64,000 nt of DNA from Pyropia haitanensis (GCA_008729055.1 SDUX01000008.1:930001-994000); one strand, 5' to 3'. Numbered from the stretch's first letter, positions 44,527 to 56,032 are shown. Notes: generated by a model not told the origin, from the letters alone. Numbers and translations are program-made.

Positions 44527-45271
44527 ATGGTCCCCCCCCCCCCGACGCCACCACCCCCCCCCCCGGCCTCGCCGCCCTCAACGCCCTCCCCCGCCCCGCC
44601 GCGACGGCCGCCCTCCTCGACGTGTGCGCGGCGCCCCGCTGGGCCGCCGCCACCGCCGCCGGCCGGCCCTACGCGTCGGTCGCCGCGCTGCGGGCCGCCG
44701 CCGCCGCCGCGTGGGCGGCGACCACCCCAGCAGACCGGCGGGCGGCGCTCGACGCGCACCCGCGCATTGGCGGACGCCGCCGCCGCGCGGCGGGCGCCGC
44801 CGGGGGGGGCCCGCCCGCCGGCGGGGCCCCCCCCCCGCGGCGGCGGCGGCGGCGGCGGCGACGGCGGCGGCGGCGGCCTCTGTGGCGCCAGCGGCGGCGA
44901 CGCCGACGCCACCGCCGCCGCGGGGCGGCCGCTTTGCGGCGTGGAGCCGGGAGGAGCAGGCGGCGGTGGCCGCCGCCGCCCCCGCCGGCCGGCCGGCCGC
45001 CGCCGCCGACGGTGCGGACGCGGCGGCCGCGGCGGTGGCCGCCCAGCTGGACGCCGCCATTGACGCGTACGTCCGCCGGTTTGGGTATGGGTACCTGGTC
45101 TGCGCGGCGGGCCGCTCCGCGGCGGAGCTGCTCGCCGACGTGACCGCGCGGATGGCGCACGCGCCGGCCGACGAGGCGCGCGTCGCCGCCGCGGAGGAGG
45201 CCAAGATTACCGCGCTGCGGCTGGGGCGGCTGGTCGACGCGCTCGCCAGCGGGTCGGCGGCGGCGCCTTGA
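44527..45271 (+). CDS. OHCU decarboxylase (uric acid to allantoin pathway)
   Basis: 2-Oxo-4-hydroxy-4-carboxy-5-ureidoimidazoline decarboxylase completes conversion of urate oxidation products to S-allantoin. Family blocks are in order: LNALPRPAATAALLDVCAAP, then RWAAATAAGRPYASVAAL, HPRIG carrying the catalytic histidine, WSREEQAAV, FGYGYLVCAAGRSAAELLAD and EEAKITALRLGRLVDAL. ATG 44527 (CATCATGG) starts a Pro-rich leader. Two homopolymer breaks need one added base each: C12 or C11 (44532-44543 or 44554-44564), and G8 or C10 (44802-44809 or 44827-44836), between HPRIG and the EQ block. The second block region is an Ala/Arg expansion not typical of the 165-residue bacterial enzyme. No fused transthyretin-like hydrolase domain and no clear PTS1 tripeptide at the C-terminus. 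Confidence 0.88.
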
Positions 45272-46635
45272 CGCTCCGGCTGCCATGGGTCGCCGGGGGG
45301 GGGGGCGGCAGGTGACCCGACGGCCGCGCCACGGGCGGCTGCGCCGTTCCACGCGGTGCGGCCGGCGTGGCCGCCCGGCGCGGTGTGAGCGGCGGGGGGG
45401 GGAGAACTTTCTCCGCCCAGCGCTGGGAAGTGACCGGTGGGGAGTGAGAGGGGTGGCCCCGCCCCCCGGTGCCGGTCGAGGTGCTCTGCCGTCCCCCGTT
45501 CTTCCCGTGAGTGGGCGGTGATGGCAAGCGGCGGGTCGGTGGGGGTGGGCGCTGGCCACCGGCGATGGCAGACGGCGACGCGGGGACGCGCGCGCCGCCG
45601 GGCGGGGCGCCCAGGTTGCACGACGACGCGGCGCCGGTGCGAGGGGGCGGGGCGGAACGGAACGGGGCGAGCGGTGTCGCCCCGGACCGGCGTGCCTGCC
45701 TGTTCTTTCTTTGTTGGTTTGGCACGACCACGCTCTCAAGGCGAGCAAACGGGCGGCCGGTGTTGGTGACGCGGACCGCCACGCGGGACGCCACGGCGAG
45801 CGGATGGGCGGGCCCGGCCGCCTCGAGGACGGCAGACCGGAGGGGCACATCCAGCGGGGCAAACGCAGAGACGGAAAAAAAAAGGACGGCGCGACTTGTT
45901 TTCCGTGGAGCCAGCGCAACGGCAACCGACACAAAAATGGAACAGCCAGTGGCGCCCTACGCAGCGGAGCAGCAGCTCGTGAGGAAAGAAAAAAAAAAAC
46001 AGCACGCAAAGTGAAGAACGCAGTAACCTAGCCCAGCACAACTACAAGCAGAAAACAGTAACATCAGCTACACAGACACGCACACAAAGAAGCAGGAACG
46101 AGAGGATGAACAGGCCGCACAAAAAGAGCGGCCAAGGATGGAGGCGGCGTCGATAGCCGCGCCGCGGGGTGGCCGGTGGCCAGGTGTGGCCACAATAAGT
46201 AGAGGGAAAGAACCGCGCCAGCGCCGACGTCAGACAGGCCGGGAAGACAGGTAGGAAGGTGGGAAGAAAAGAAAGGTCAACGGGGATGACAGCACCGTAT
46301 GTACACACGGGCCCAAGCCGGCAGGCCACCGAGCGGCAGCCCCTTGGTGGAAAAAAAAAAAAACTCAACAACGTCGCGCCGCCCCTGCCCAGCGCGAACC
46401 GAGTCCAACGGCAGCTGCTTGATGGCGCCACGCCACCCCAGGACGCCAGCACGCACCCAGCAGCACACAACCCCGCCACCGCCTCAGCAGGGAGGTTCAT
46501 GACATAAAAAAAAAAAAAAGAAAGGACCGGGACCGGCAGGGAAGGTTCGAGAGCGGCGCGCACCGCGGCCGCAACGGCCACCAGGGCGCCCACGCCGTCG
46601 CGCCGCGGGTAGCGTGGCCAACCCGTGCGGCGGGC
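45272..46635. other. convergent intergenic region
   Basis: Between OHCU decarboxylase and the CobW_C-like gene. 45870-46520 has several A-runs (45873-45882, 45988-45998, 46348-46361, 46505-46519). No gene supported. Confidence 0.5.
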
Positions 46636-47620
46636 TCACCACACGGGCTCCTCCTCCCGCGGCAGCCACGCCTCAAACGGGTCGTCCAGGCGCCCCCACG
46701 CGGCGCGGAGGACCATCTCCTCATCCCGCAGCAGCGCCGCCTCGAGCACCCCCCGCAGCCGCGGCGCGTCCACGGGCGGCCCGCCCGGGCGGCCCGCAAA
46801 CACCAGCTCACTCCACCAGCGCGTGCGCGCGTCGGCGGCGGGCCCAGCGGCGGCGGCGGCGGCGGCGGCGGCGACCCCGCCCCCCCCCCTACGGCCGCGG
46901 CCGCCAAACGCCGCGGCGGCGGCGCCCGTTGTCGCCGCCGCCGCCGCCGCCGCGGCGGCGGCGGCCGTCGCGGCGCCCGCCGCGGCGGCGCCCGCCCCCC
47001 ACCGCACCGTCGCCACGTCGCCCACCTGCCGCCACTCGACGGCGCCGTCGAGGCGCGTCGCGAGGACGAGCACCCCCACCGAGCTCCCCACCCCCTCCCA
47101 CGTTGCCGTCGCGCACAGCGCCGCGTGCAGCCGCGCCGGGTGGAACGGCCGGCACGCGCGGAAGAGGTGGGTGGGCGCCGCCGCGGCGCCGCCGCCGCCG
47201 CCGTCCCCACCCGCCGCGGCGGCCCCACCCGCCGCCCGCCGCGCCTTGCGCACGCGCGGCGGGGGGGGCGGCGGGCTCCACACCGCCGGGTCCAAGCCGG
47301 GCCGCGGGGGGGACGGCGGCAGCCGGTGGCCCCGCGGCCGCCGCGGCCGCGGCACGGCCGCCGCGGCGGCCGCAACGCCCGCGACGGGCGACGCCGGCGC
47401 CGCCGCTGGGGGGGGGGGGGGGGGGCGCCGCCGCCACGGCAGGTGCAGCGCCACCGTGGCCGCCGCCGCCGCCGGGGGGGGGGGGGGGGGGGGGGGGGCG
47501 CCGCCCACCCGCCGCCGGCCCCGACCGCCGCGCCCGCCGCGACGCGGCCGACCGGCGGAGGGGGGAGACGGGGAGGAGAAAGGCCGGGGGGGGGGCGGCG
47601 GCCGACACCGCCGTCGCCAT
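46636..47620 (-). CDS. stand-alone CobW C-terminal-like domain, probable plastid protein
   Basis: The C-terminal 150-200 residues match the COG0523/CobW C-terminal domain: HLFRACRPFHPARLHAALC, VLVLATRLDGAVEWRQVGDV, then ELVFAGRPGG, RLRGVLEAALLRDEEMVL and a DDPFEAWLP ending. CobW-type GTPases insert metals such as zinc or cobalt. Their N-terminal GTPase part with the GxxGxGKTT loop should precede this domain, but none of the three minus-strand frames up to 48900 contains it. ATG 47620 opens a transit-like sequence (MATAVSAAAPPPAFLLPVSP). Getting from there to the domain needs two frame changes in the long G-runs at 47408-47425 (18 G) and 47474-47498 (25 G), each one base short. A large poly-Ala insertion divides the domain. 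Function unknown; metal handling is inference. Confidence 0.6.
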
Positions 47621-49454
47621 CCCACGCCCACCACCACCACCCGATCGGCGCGACGCAAAGGGGGTGGGGGGGGGGGGGGGGGGGAGTGGGGGGGGGGAAC
47701 GATGGGGAAGCGGGTGCCAATCGGCAGCCGGTGGTGACCGTGGTGATGCTGCGGACGGCCGATCGGCGGCGGGGGGGGGGGGGGGGCGGGGGGGGGGAGC
47801 GGGTGGCGGGCGGCGGACCGACCGCGCGCGCGCGTCGGCGGCGGCGGCCGCGGCGGTCGCTGATGAGCGCCCGCCGCGGCGGCCGGGCGGTGCCGCCGCG
47901 CGCGGCGCGCGGCGGGCGGCGGCGGCGCGGGCGGCGGCGGCAGCCGCGGCGGCGGCCGACCGCCGGCCGGCGGCGGCCGCGGCCGCCGCGCGTCTGCCGC
48001 GCTGCCGCCGGCCGCCGCGGCCCGTGCGCGGCGGCGGCGGCGGCGGCGGCGGCACCCAGCCACCCCCACCCCAGAGCGTGCCGGCGCGGTTGCACGCGGG
48101 GGGGAGGCCCCCCGCGGCCGCCGTCGACCGCGGTGGCGGCGGCGCCAGCGGCGGCGGCGGGGGGGGGGGGTAGGGGGGGGGGGGGGTGGGGAGGGGTGCC
48201 GCGCGCGGCGGCCGCTGCTGGCAGCCGCGGCGGCGGGTGACGGCGGCGGCGGGTGGGTGGTGGCGGCGGCGGGTGGCGGGGCGGGGCGGGCCGGGGGGGG
48301 GGGGGGGGGGAGGGGTGGGGCAGGCGGGTGGCGTGCCCTTTCTTTTTGCCCGCCGCGCCCGCCCTTGCCGCCCGGCGGGACCGGGACGGCGGCCCGGTTT
48401 GCAGCGCGCGCGGGCGCGGCGGCTGGGACAGCCCGTCCCGCCGCGGCGGCGGGCGGCGGCGGCACCCGAGCGCGCTGGCGACGCTGCCGCGTCGGGGCCC
48501 CGCCCCCGCGTCGGCCGGCCGCCCTCCCAGACTCCCCGCGGCGCGGGGTCTCCCTCCCCCCCCACACGCGCCCACCACACCCCAATGTCTGCAATGTGTG
48601 CCAGAGGGGGTGCTCCCGCGGCCCTCCCTCCTCCCGGGACGGTTGCAAGTGGGAGAGAGCTGGCGCGGCGACCGCGGGGGGGGGGGGGGGGGGGGGAAGG
48701 GGGCGGGGGCGACTCTGCCGGGGAGATGCCGTCGCCACGCGGGGTGGACGCGCTAGCCGCCGCGCCAACGAGCCCGCCGCGCACGTGCGCGGGGGCGGCC
48801 GCCGCGGCGGCGGCCGTGGCATCCTTGCTGGGCGGCGGGGAGCGGGCGCCACGGCGGGCCGGTCCGTTGGCCCGCCTCTAGAGGCGGCCGCCGCGTGGGG
48901 AGAGGGGTGGAGGGGGGGGGGGGGGGGGGGGGTGGTGGCGGAGACCCCGCCCGCCGTGCCAGTCTGGTTATGGATTGTCCGTGGGCACAGGGGGCGGGAG
49001 CGGCGTCGGGAAATATCGGGCGGTTGGACGCTTTCTGTCAACGCCGCGGCGGCGCGCGGCGCGACCGGGAGCAGCGGGGGGTGCCCCCCACCGCGGGCGC
49101 AGCGGTGTGGTGGCGGATCGGAACGGGCTGGCGTCGGATGTGGATCTCGCGGGCCACGCTGGTCGGCCGACCCGCTCGAGACGCTTGGTGGGGTCTACGA
49201 CGGCGGGGGGGGGATCGCGACGGCGGGGACAGACTGCCGGGACGACCGGTTGGCCTGCCCGGATCTGACAGTGATTCAAATGGCGGAGACGGAAATCGTT
49301 TGAAACGACCAATCCGCCGGCGGCAGTGTGGGGCGGCCGCGACGGCGGACCAGGAGCCGGACCAACGGGGGCTGGGTTGTCTCGTGGGCGGGAGCCCGGC
49401 GCGACGCGCCTTTGGAAGGGCGGGAGGGTACGTCGCGGCTGCCGCGCTCGGGTC

Positions 49455-50221
49455 GCTACACAGACCGTCACGGCAAACAGTGCACCTCTGGGAGATGATG
49501 TCCGCAGCGACACCTCACTGTGGGCACTGTCGCAGATATTTTCCCTCCCGCTGTGGCCGTTGCTCCCAGGCCTGGCCCTAACCTTTCTTGCTGTTTGTGT
49601 ACGTATAGCGATGCGCCCGTTGGTTGTGACAGAGACACCGTTGACTCGGTCGGTCCATGTGCAGGCCTCCACCGGATAGCCGCGCCGCCACCACCCACTG
49701 CACACGCAGCACGTCCACCACTCGCCGAGTCTGCCGGCCAACGAGCTCCCCACAGCGCCGGTCGTACCGGTGCATGGGCCGCGGCCAGCTCTTGGTGGAC
49801 GCGGTCACGCCCCGCATGCTGGTCGCGGCGCTGCCACGCATTAGTGTACAGACCTTTACAGCACAGTGCACCTTTTGGGAGATGCCCGCTGCACCACCTC
49901 GCTGCGGGTGTTGCCGCAGATCTCTCACTCGATGACGGTCTCCCGCGCGGCACTGCCTATGTTGCTGTGCCTGTACGTACATGGCGATGCACTCATCTGG
50001 ACCTAATTCGACGTCCTCGGCTCAGTCAGTCCGTGAGCAGATGCGCGACAAATAGCCGCGCCGCTATCACCAACTGCGCGCACAACACGTCCACCACTCG
50101 TCGAGTCTGCTGCCCGACTATCTCCCCACAGCACCGGTCGTGGAGGTGGATGGCCCATGGCCAGCTCTTGGTGGACTCGGGTGACGCCCCGCGTGCTGGC
50201 CGTCTTGGCTCGTCACGCCAC
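49455..50221. repeat. two diverged tandem copies of a unit of about 380 bp
   Basis: Copy 1 (about 49455-49840) and copy 2 (about 49841-50221) share ordered blocks. TGCACCT-TGGGAGATG occurs at 49481 and 49868, and a block starting TAGCCGCGCCGC at 49677 and 50053. Both copies also contain CACGTCCACCACTCG and GCCAGCTCTTGGTGGAC. Spacing is 376-387 bases. Similarity is obvious but imperfect, so the duplication is not recent. Confidence 0.75.
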
Positions 50222-50226
50222 CGGGC

Positions 50227-50301
50227 GCAGGCCCCGCGTATGCACGTCCCGCCCGAGCAGGTCCCGCGTGCGCAGGTCCCTCGAATACAGGTTCCGTTGC
50301 A
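50227..50301. repeat. 15-bp tandem repeat
   Basis: Five imperfect units of the type GCAGGTCCCGCGTGC directly after the second 380-bp copy. Confidence 0.75.
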
Positions 50302-50497
50302 GCTGCCGTACGTACGCGAAAAGGAACCACTTGCAACGGTGGCCGGCCGAGGTTGACCGTCAGCACCAAGGTCCAGAGGTCGCCAACAGTCGCTCACGGT
50401 GAACCACACCTCGGCCGCGACGGCATCGAGCAGCACGTATGATTGCAATTTCACTTTTTCTGTCGCCCCCTTTCGTACAGCCAGACGCCCCCTCCCC

Positions 50498-51312
50498 TCA
50501 CACGGGCAACTTGTTGGGTGTGGCCGCCAGCTTGTCGACCACCACCCGCACGCCGGGCAGCAACATGAAGTTGCCGACAATAGGCATCCGCCGCATGAAG
50601 GCGATCGCAATCGGGAAGAAGTCGCCAAACAGGTTGATGAAGCCAAACACCTCGACGCCCATCCCAATGACAGGCCATCCCACCAGCACCAGCAGCATGC
50701 CACCGAAAAAGAGGGCGCTGCCCTTGGCCTTTTTTCTTTGGAAGAAGAAGCGCGTGGAGCGCTTGACGCCAATGAGCAGCGTCACGCCGCCGAGGAAGAG
50801 CAGGTCGCCCATCGCCAGCAGGCCCTTGTCAAACAACAACAGAATGCCCAGGATCATAAAGGCCAGGCCAAAGGCCGTCAGGCCAATGCCAATTTCTGGC
50901 GGGGGAAAGAGAGGGAAAGAAACACGCAGGACGCGAGGCAGGACCACAATCGTCCACGGTCATCCAACCCCGAGTGAAACAGAATCAGAAAAAAACACAC
51001 AGGAACAACGGGAACAAGAAGAGTACAACACACGGCGACAGTCAGCACCGAGCACAAAACGACGTCGCGTACAGTGGAATCGTCACCACAAACATCACTG
51101 CGCAGCTCGCAAGGCCACCCGGCAGCGCCACACAATCAGCTCGACACTGCACACGCCCACCCTCCGTCCACGCACCCCCCCTCTTCTCTTCTCCCACGAC
51201 ACTCCCTCCCCAGAACAGCCACGTCTGCACGACCGTGAACAGCGCGGCAACAGCGACGAACCCCCACGTCAAAGCGGGTGGCACAGCCCAACGCACTCTT
51301 GAAGTCATTCAT
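50498..51312 (-). CDS. GOT1: GOT1-type Golgi vesicle transport protein, two exons
   Basis: Small four-helix protein of ER-Golgi vesicle traffic (GOT1/GOT1B). Exon 1 is only 16 bases (51312-51297: MNDFK plus one base, donor GTGCGT). Exon 2 starts at 50895 after CCAG and runs to the stop at 50498. The junction restores MNDFKKIGIGLTAFGLAFMI, which aligns with the DTQKIGMGLTGFG-type start of the family. Total length is 137 residues against 138 in human GOT1B. Other conserved parts: LFDKGLLAMGDLLFLGGVTL, VKRSTRFFFQRKKAKGS, LVGWPVIGMGVEVFGFINLF, and GFFP-like GDFFPIAIAFMRRMP. The open frame upstream of exon 2 is intron read-through. No frame break. Confidence 0.95.
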
Positions 51313-54270
51313 GGGGCCGACAGCCGGCGCCCGGCCGCCCGACCCCAATCAGTGAGCCCGGCCACAAGACCTGCGCTAGTGTTGACAACTTCCGCAGCGT
51401 GACCGCCCCCAGTCCGTATGGCTGGTCCCGGTCGGTCACCTCCCAACGCTGCCGCGGCCACCCTCAGGCGGACTGCCAGTGTCGGGGTAGGCCGCGTCCC
51501 CGCCGCGCCCACCAGTCGCAGGAGCTTCACCAACGCCAGGCAAAGGTTTAAGTAGCAGCTGACGGCAGAGACTGCGCAACGGAAGTGACAAGCAGGTACT
51601 CGAGACCTGGCGGGTAGAGACAGCTCCTCATGTAGCACGTGGGAGGGTAGCGGCACTCTTGGTACGGTTACGACGGTTGTGGGACAGCAGAGTCTGGCCA
51701 GACGTCGTTGCTGCCACCACCGAGTCCACTGTCAAATTGGAAGGTGTAGTCATCGCTTTGGAACTACAGGGTATTTCAAACGAATTTGACAGTGATCAGA
51801 GTTTGCAAAGTAAATGGCTACTCGGACGCTGTAGGCTCCATTCGGACTCCGTACAATTACGCCACCCCGCCCCTCCCCTCACGAGGGCCAGGGGGTGCGT
51901 GAGCGTCCCCTTCCTTCCCTCGCAAGCGCTCTCTACCGTGCCTCTCCAAGGCTGGAATGTCGCCCGAGACAACGATGACCTGTCTTCTCCCCCCCCCCTT
52001 CCCCCATCTTATCCCAGTGGTCCTGGCTTGCGAGCGCGTGCCGTAGGTGGCCGTTCATCGTAGCGACAGCAACCTTCCATGTACACGCCGCCATCCACAC
52101 TATACTTCTGAGGCACACCGGATAGCCTTCGGGTATGGAAGGCAATCCCCCTACAGGCAGGCGCGGCCCCTCATCGTCTCTGCGCCACGTGCAGCCCGCT
52201 GCCCAGTCTCCTCTCGGGCACGTAGCGGTGCGCTTGGCCACGACGCGCGGGGCGGCCGGACGACGCCGTCGACTTCTCGAAGGGGCGGCGACCGGCCCAG
52301 TGTTTCAATTTGCAGAGCGGTTGCGTCCAGGGCGGTCCAACAACAAGAACAGATCATACGGCCAGGCGGGGGACTGCCAGGGATCGTCGTGCCAGCGCCA
52401 GTGCTAAACAAGCGGAAACCAGTCGCCTACTCACCCCGCTGCCGGGGTGTTGCAGGCAGCGGTGGAGGGGCACATGGGTGGTCCACGGCGAGCGCTACAG
52501 GGGCGCCGGAGGACAAGGCTGTTCCCACTTGCGAGCGGCTGCTCCCTCAGGGGTCGGGTACTCCGCGAACCCTCAGCCTCCCTCGCAAGGGGGTCTTCTC
52601 GCGGTTGCCACCGTCAACCCAAAGGGGCCGAACGTGACTCAGAGCCTCCTGCTCGGGATTGTGTTGGTTCCCCATTTGAAAAAGGGGGCCGCGCTGGTGA
52701 GAAGGCGGCGTTGACGGGAAGGCGCGCGAGCAGGAGTGGGCTGATCCGCCGATCCTTGCGCCGCATCCGGGGTAGTCTCCCAGCAGCGCAGCGCGGAGGG
52801 CGATCTCCCGCTGCAGCGGGCTACACCAGCTCTCTCCGGTCCACACCACCGAGCTACGAACAAGCTCAGTATTTGCTCGGCCGGGCTGGCCCGACCTGGT
52901 CGCGGTGGCGACGGACCCCCGCGCGCGGCTGGTGTCACGAACAAGCGAAGTACAGTGCACCGGCAGATCCACTGCCGTTGCGCCCCTTACGCCGGTCGGC
53001 CGTCGACCTCCGAAACGGGCGCGGGCAAACCGCACGTCGGATTGGCCACCCACCCCCTCGAGATATTTTGCCTGCGTGCGCCCCCGCCCTCGGGGCAGCC
53101 ACTTTGTCACGCCTCCTTTTGATCTCGCTCGCGCGACGCACCATTGACTCTTGCCCCAACCACGACTCGTCACGGGCTCTGCGGCTGGAGGCGGCGACGG
53201 TGCTCGCCGGCCCGGCGGGGGTTCACGCGCACTCACCGAGAGCGTGCCAGCGGCGCCCTCTGGGGGCTCTGGCTGGGCAAGAGGCGGCCAGGGGAAGGGG
53301 CGAGGGCACCCGTCCGCGCTTCTAGAAGGCCACCGCCACCCCTTTCGAGCAGGGCGCGGCCCCCTCCGCGTTCGCGGGGATGGCGGCTGCCAAGCCAACA
53401 CCCTTTAACGCACAGACAGACGCTCTGGTGCACGGGTGCTGCGTCCCGGGCGGCTCCGACCAGCCTCCCCACCCCCCGCCTGCGGCGCCCACCTGCGGTC
53501 TTCTTCGCGGACGACCACGGTCCAGAAGGAACAGATTTTTTGGGTGGAAGCAAGGACGCGGCGGGGCACACGGACCACTCCCGCGGGTGCGCCGTTTGGC
53601 GGCCCCGGCGTGTGAGGGGGCGTGCGGGGGGGGCCGTCTTTCCAACACGCACCGTTCCTACTCCGTAGCGCCGCTCGGGGAACCGCCGCGCGCTCCCGTT
53701 GGATCATTAGAGCAGGAGGGGGCAGCTTTGGGGGGGGGTGGCGTTCCACCCTCTGGGGTGGCCCCACAACCCCCACCCCCAGAGCCGCCCCATGGTCAGC
53801 GCCAGCTCTGTCCACTGTCGCTTGTCTGCTTTCTACCACTCTGAGCTTGACAGGGTCCAGGGGAGGCGAAAGTCCCCTGCGGCGAGGTCCACGGAGTGCG
53901 CGGTGGAGCGGGGGTGAGGACCCCCGTGTGTTGACTAAGGCGCTCGCCAGTGCGCAGGGGCGGGCGTTGCTTGGAGCGCCGCTGCGGCAGCTCCACAGTT
54001 TTGGCCGTGGGAGCGCGTGCGGGGTGCCAGCGTGCGGGCCCTCGTCGCGGGAGTGAAAATAAAAGGGCGGGGGTGGGGGGCGCGCCGCCGCCCTTCTTTC
54101 CGCATGTGCCTTCCACTTACCCACAGTGCGCCGCAGCTGTCTTGACCTCCTCGCCTGTACCCCCCGCCTCCGCGCGCTCGCCGTTGCCGCCCCCTCGCCG
54201 TGCTGTTCTGCGAGACAGGCGCACCAGAGACGGTTCCAGCGGTTGTTGCCCCTTTCGCTTCTCGCCTGCC
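51313..54270. other. divergent intergenic region, unexplained
   Basis: Nearly 3 kb between GOT1 (-) and the four-TM gene (+). 51660-51830 is AT-richer. 52200-53900 is complex non-repetitive sequence of moderate GC with long open frames on both strands but no domain I recognise. It may be an old mobile element. Confidence 0.4.
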
Positions 54271-55188
54271 ATGGCGATTCCAGCCATGGTGTCCAACGCG
54301 ACCAAGACTGGCTACTACCTGGTCTTGCTCGTGATGAGCTTGACCGTCATGTGCGTTGTTGGACCGTGACGTGCGTGGCTGCGGCAACACAGGACTGTAG
54401 TGTAACTCGCTCTGCGGTGGGGAGAGGGGGAAGCACCCACGGCCGAAACGTGCACAGCGGCGGGCTTCCGACGGCTGGAGCTGACGTGTGCACCGTTCGT
54501 GGCGTGGCTCGGTTTCCCTCTCCCTGCTGCTCTTCCGTTTGGCCTCTCGTGTGCCTGTGCCCGCCCGCTGCTCTGCTGCCCCCCGTTTTTGATTTTTCCA
54601 ATCGCCCCGTGGTGTGCGCGCCGCCGCAGGGGCTACACCGCCGAGCGGTGCGTCATCCTCGACGATGACCTCCCGGAGCTCGAGTGCAGCAAGCGAGCGC
54701 ACGCGGTGCTCGCAATGGGCACCATCTCCGCCGCCTTTTGCCTCGTGCTCATCGCCCTCCTTTACGCCGGCATGCACAAGATCCTCAAGGGCGAGCTCGC
54801 CGTCGCGACCGCGCTCGTCGGCCTCTGGGCGGCGACCGCGTCGCTCGTGTCGTCGCCCCGCTCGTCGGTTGTCAAGGACGCGCCGCCCGGCACGACCACG
54901 TTTGAAGGGTCCGCCGCGTTTTACACGTCCTGGATTGGCCTCGTCTTTGCGCTGCTGCTCGCCTACTGGGCGGCGGCGGACCTGGGGCTCAAGCCGCCGC
55001 TGCCCGCCGACGCGCCCGCCGCGGACACGGCCGGCGGCGGCGGCTCGACGGCGTCGTCGGAGCACGACGCGGCCGAGCCGGTCAAGCCTGCCAAGGAGGG
55101 GGGCGGGGCGGCCAAGGCCGCCGACGCGCCCGCGCCGGCGGCGGCCGTCGCGGGCGGCGACGTGGAGGCCGTCTCCGAGGCGGTGTGA
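54271..55188 (+). CDS. four-TM membrane protein of unknown function, two exons
   Basis: Exon 1 is 54271-54350 (ATG in TGCCATGG, donor GTGCGT). Exon 2 is 54630-55188 (acceptor CGCAG). They join in phase to 212 residues. The first helix is GYYLVLLVMSLTVM at the junction, followed by an acidic Cys-containing loop (GYTAERCVILDDDLPELEC). Helices 2 and 3 follow (MGTISAAFCLVLIALLYAGM and ELAVATALVGLWAATASLVS), then the conserved-looking segment SSPRSSVVKDAP, FYTSWIGLVFALLLAYWAAA as helix 4, and an Ala/Lys-rich cytosolic tail. Short four-helix layout with a SSP/FxxSW segment recalls MARVEL-type proteins of algae and protists, but I do not assign a family. Confidence 0.78.
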
Positions 55189-55701
55189 CGCGGGCGTGGG
55201 GTCACCCCGCCCCCCAAACGGCGGCGGCGCAATCGCGCCGGCGGGGGTGTGCGTCAATGCCCCTCAATGCGTGCGGAGGGGGCGTCTGGGAGGGGGGGAC
55301 GGTGCGGGGCGCACCCCCCAGCCAGAGGGCCGGCGGTGGGAGCGGTAGCGGGCGCGCTTTGTTCTTTTTCGAAAGGGGGCCCACTGCAGTCGCTGGGAGG
55401 TGCCACGTCGGCGGCACACCACCGCGGGTCTCGCTCTCGGGCACGGCCTCGCCACCGGCAGCCCACGGCAGGTGCCGCCGCCAGCAGTGTCGACCACAGC
55501 GGGGCGGTGCTCACGCCATGTTGTCCCCAGCAGGAGGAGGGCCACACCCTGATGCCCCGTAGCGTGCAAACAGCGCGGGGCCACCAGGCACAGGGACGCC
55601 TGAGAGGTGCAGTGCGGAAGCGCTGGCCGCGCAGGTCTGCCCCTCCTCACCTGCCACGCACACGCCTCCCCCCCCCCTCCCCCCGCCCACGCGGCCCACC
55701 C
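55189..55701. other. convergent intergenic region
   Basis: Separates the four-TM gene and SYF1. No repeat or gene recognised. Confidence 0.5.
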
Positions 55702-56032
55702 TCATGCGCGCTGCCGTTTCCGCCGGTGCAGGTCCCCCCCCCCCGGCACCACCCCCGCGTCGCCCGCGTCCTCCTCCTCCTCCTCCTCCTCCTCCTCCTC
55801 GTCCCCGTCGCCCCCCCCACGGTCCCCACCGCCCCCGCCGCTACCGTCGCCACCGTCGGGCGGCGGCGGTGGCGGCGGCGGCGGCGGCCGCTTGGCGCCC
55901 ACCCCCGCCGCCGACGCCATCGCCGCCAGTGCCGGCGGCAGCGGCCGTGGCACGGGCAGCGGCTCGTCCTCCCCGTCTGGGGGAGGGGGAGGGGGGGACA
56001 ACGGTCGCGGCGGCGGCGAGACGGGCGGCGCA

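Larger units (their letters stand above)
47621..50497. other. intergenic region with low complexity and a tandem duplication
   Basis: 47621-48900 is GC-rich with very long G-runs (47675-47697, 47770-47798, 48295-48312, 48679-48698, 48907-48932). 48960-49450 is mixed. 49455-50303 holds duplicated sequence. No gene supported. Confidence 0.5.

Noticed and set aside
48186..48881. Plus-strand 231-codon frame
   Set aside because: Considered as an upstream part of a GTPase gene; no P-loop and strongly biased composition.
53701..53709. GGATCATTA, as at the 3' end of 18S rRNA
   Set aside because: Only nine bases match; the preceding sequence has no rRNA helix sequence. No rRNA, tRNA or CRISPR array was recognised in the window.
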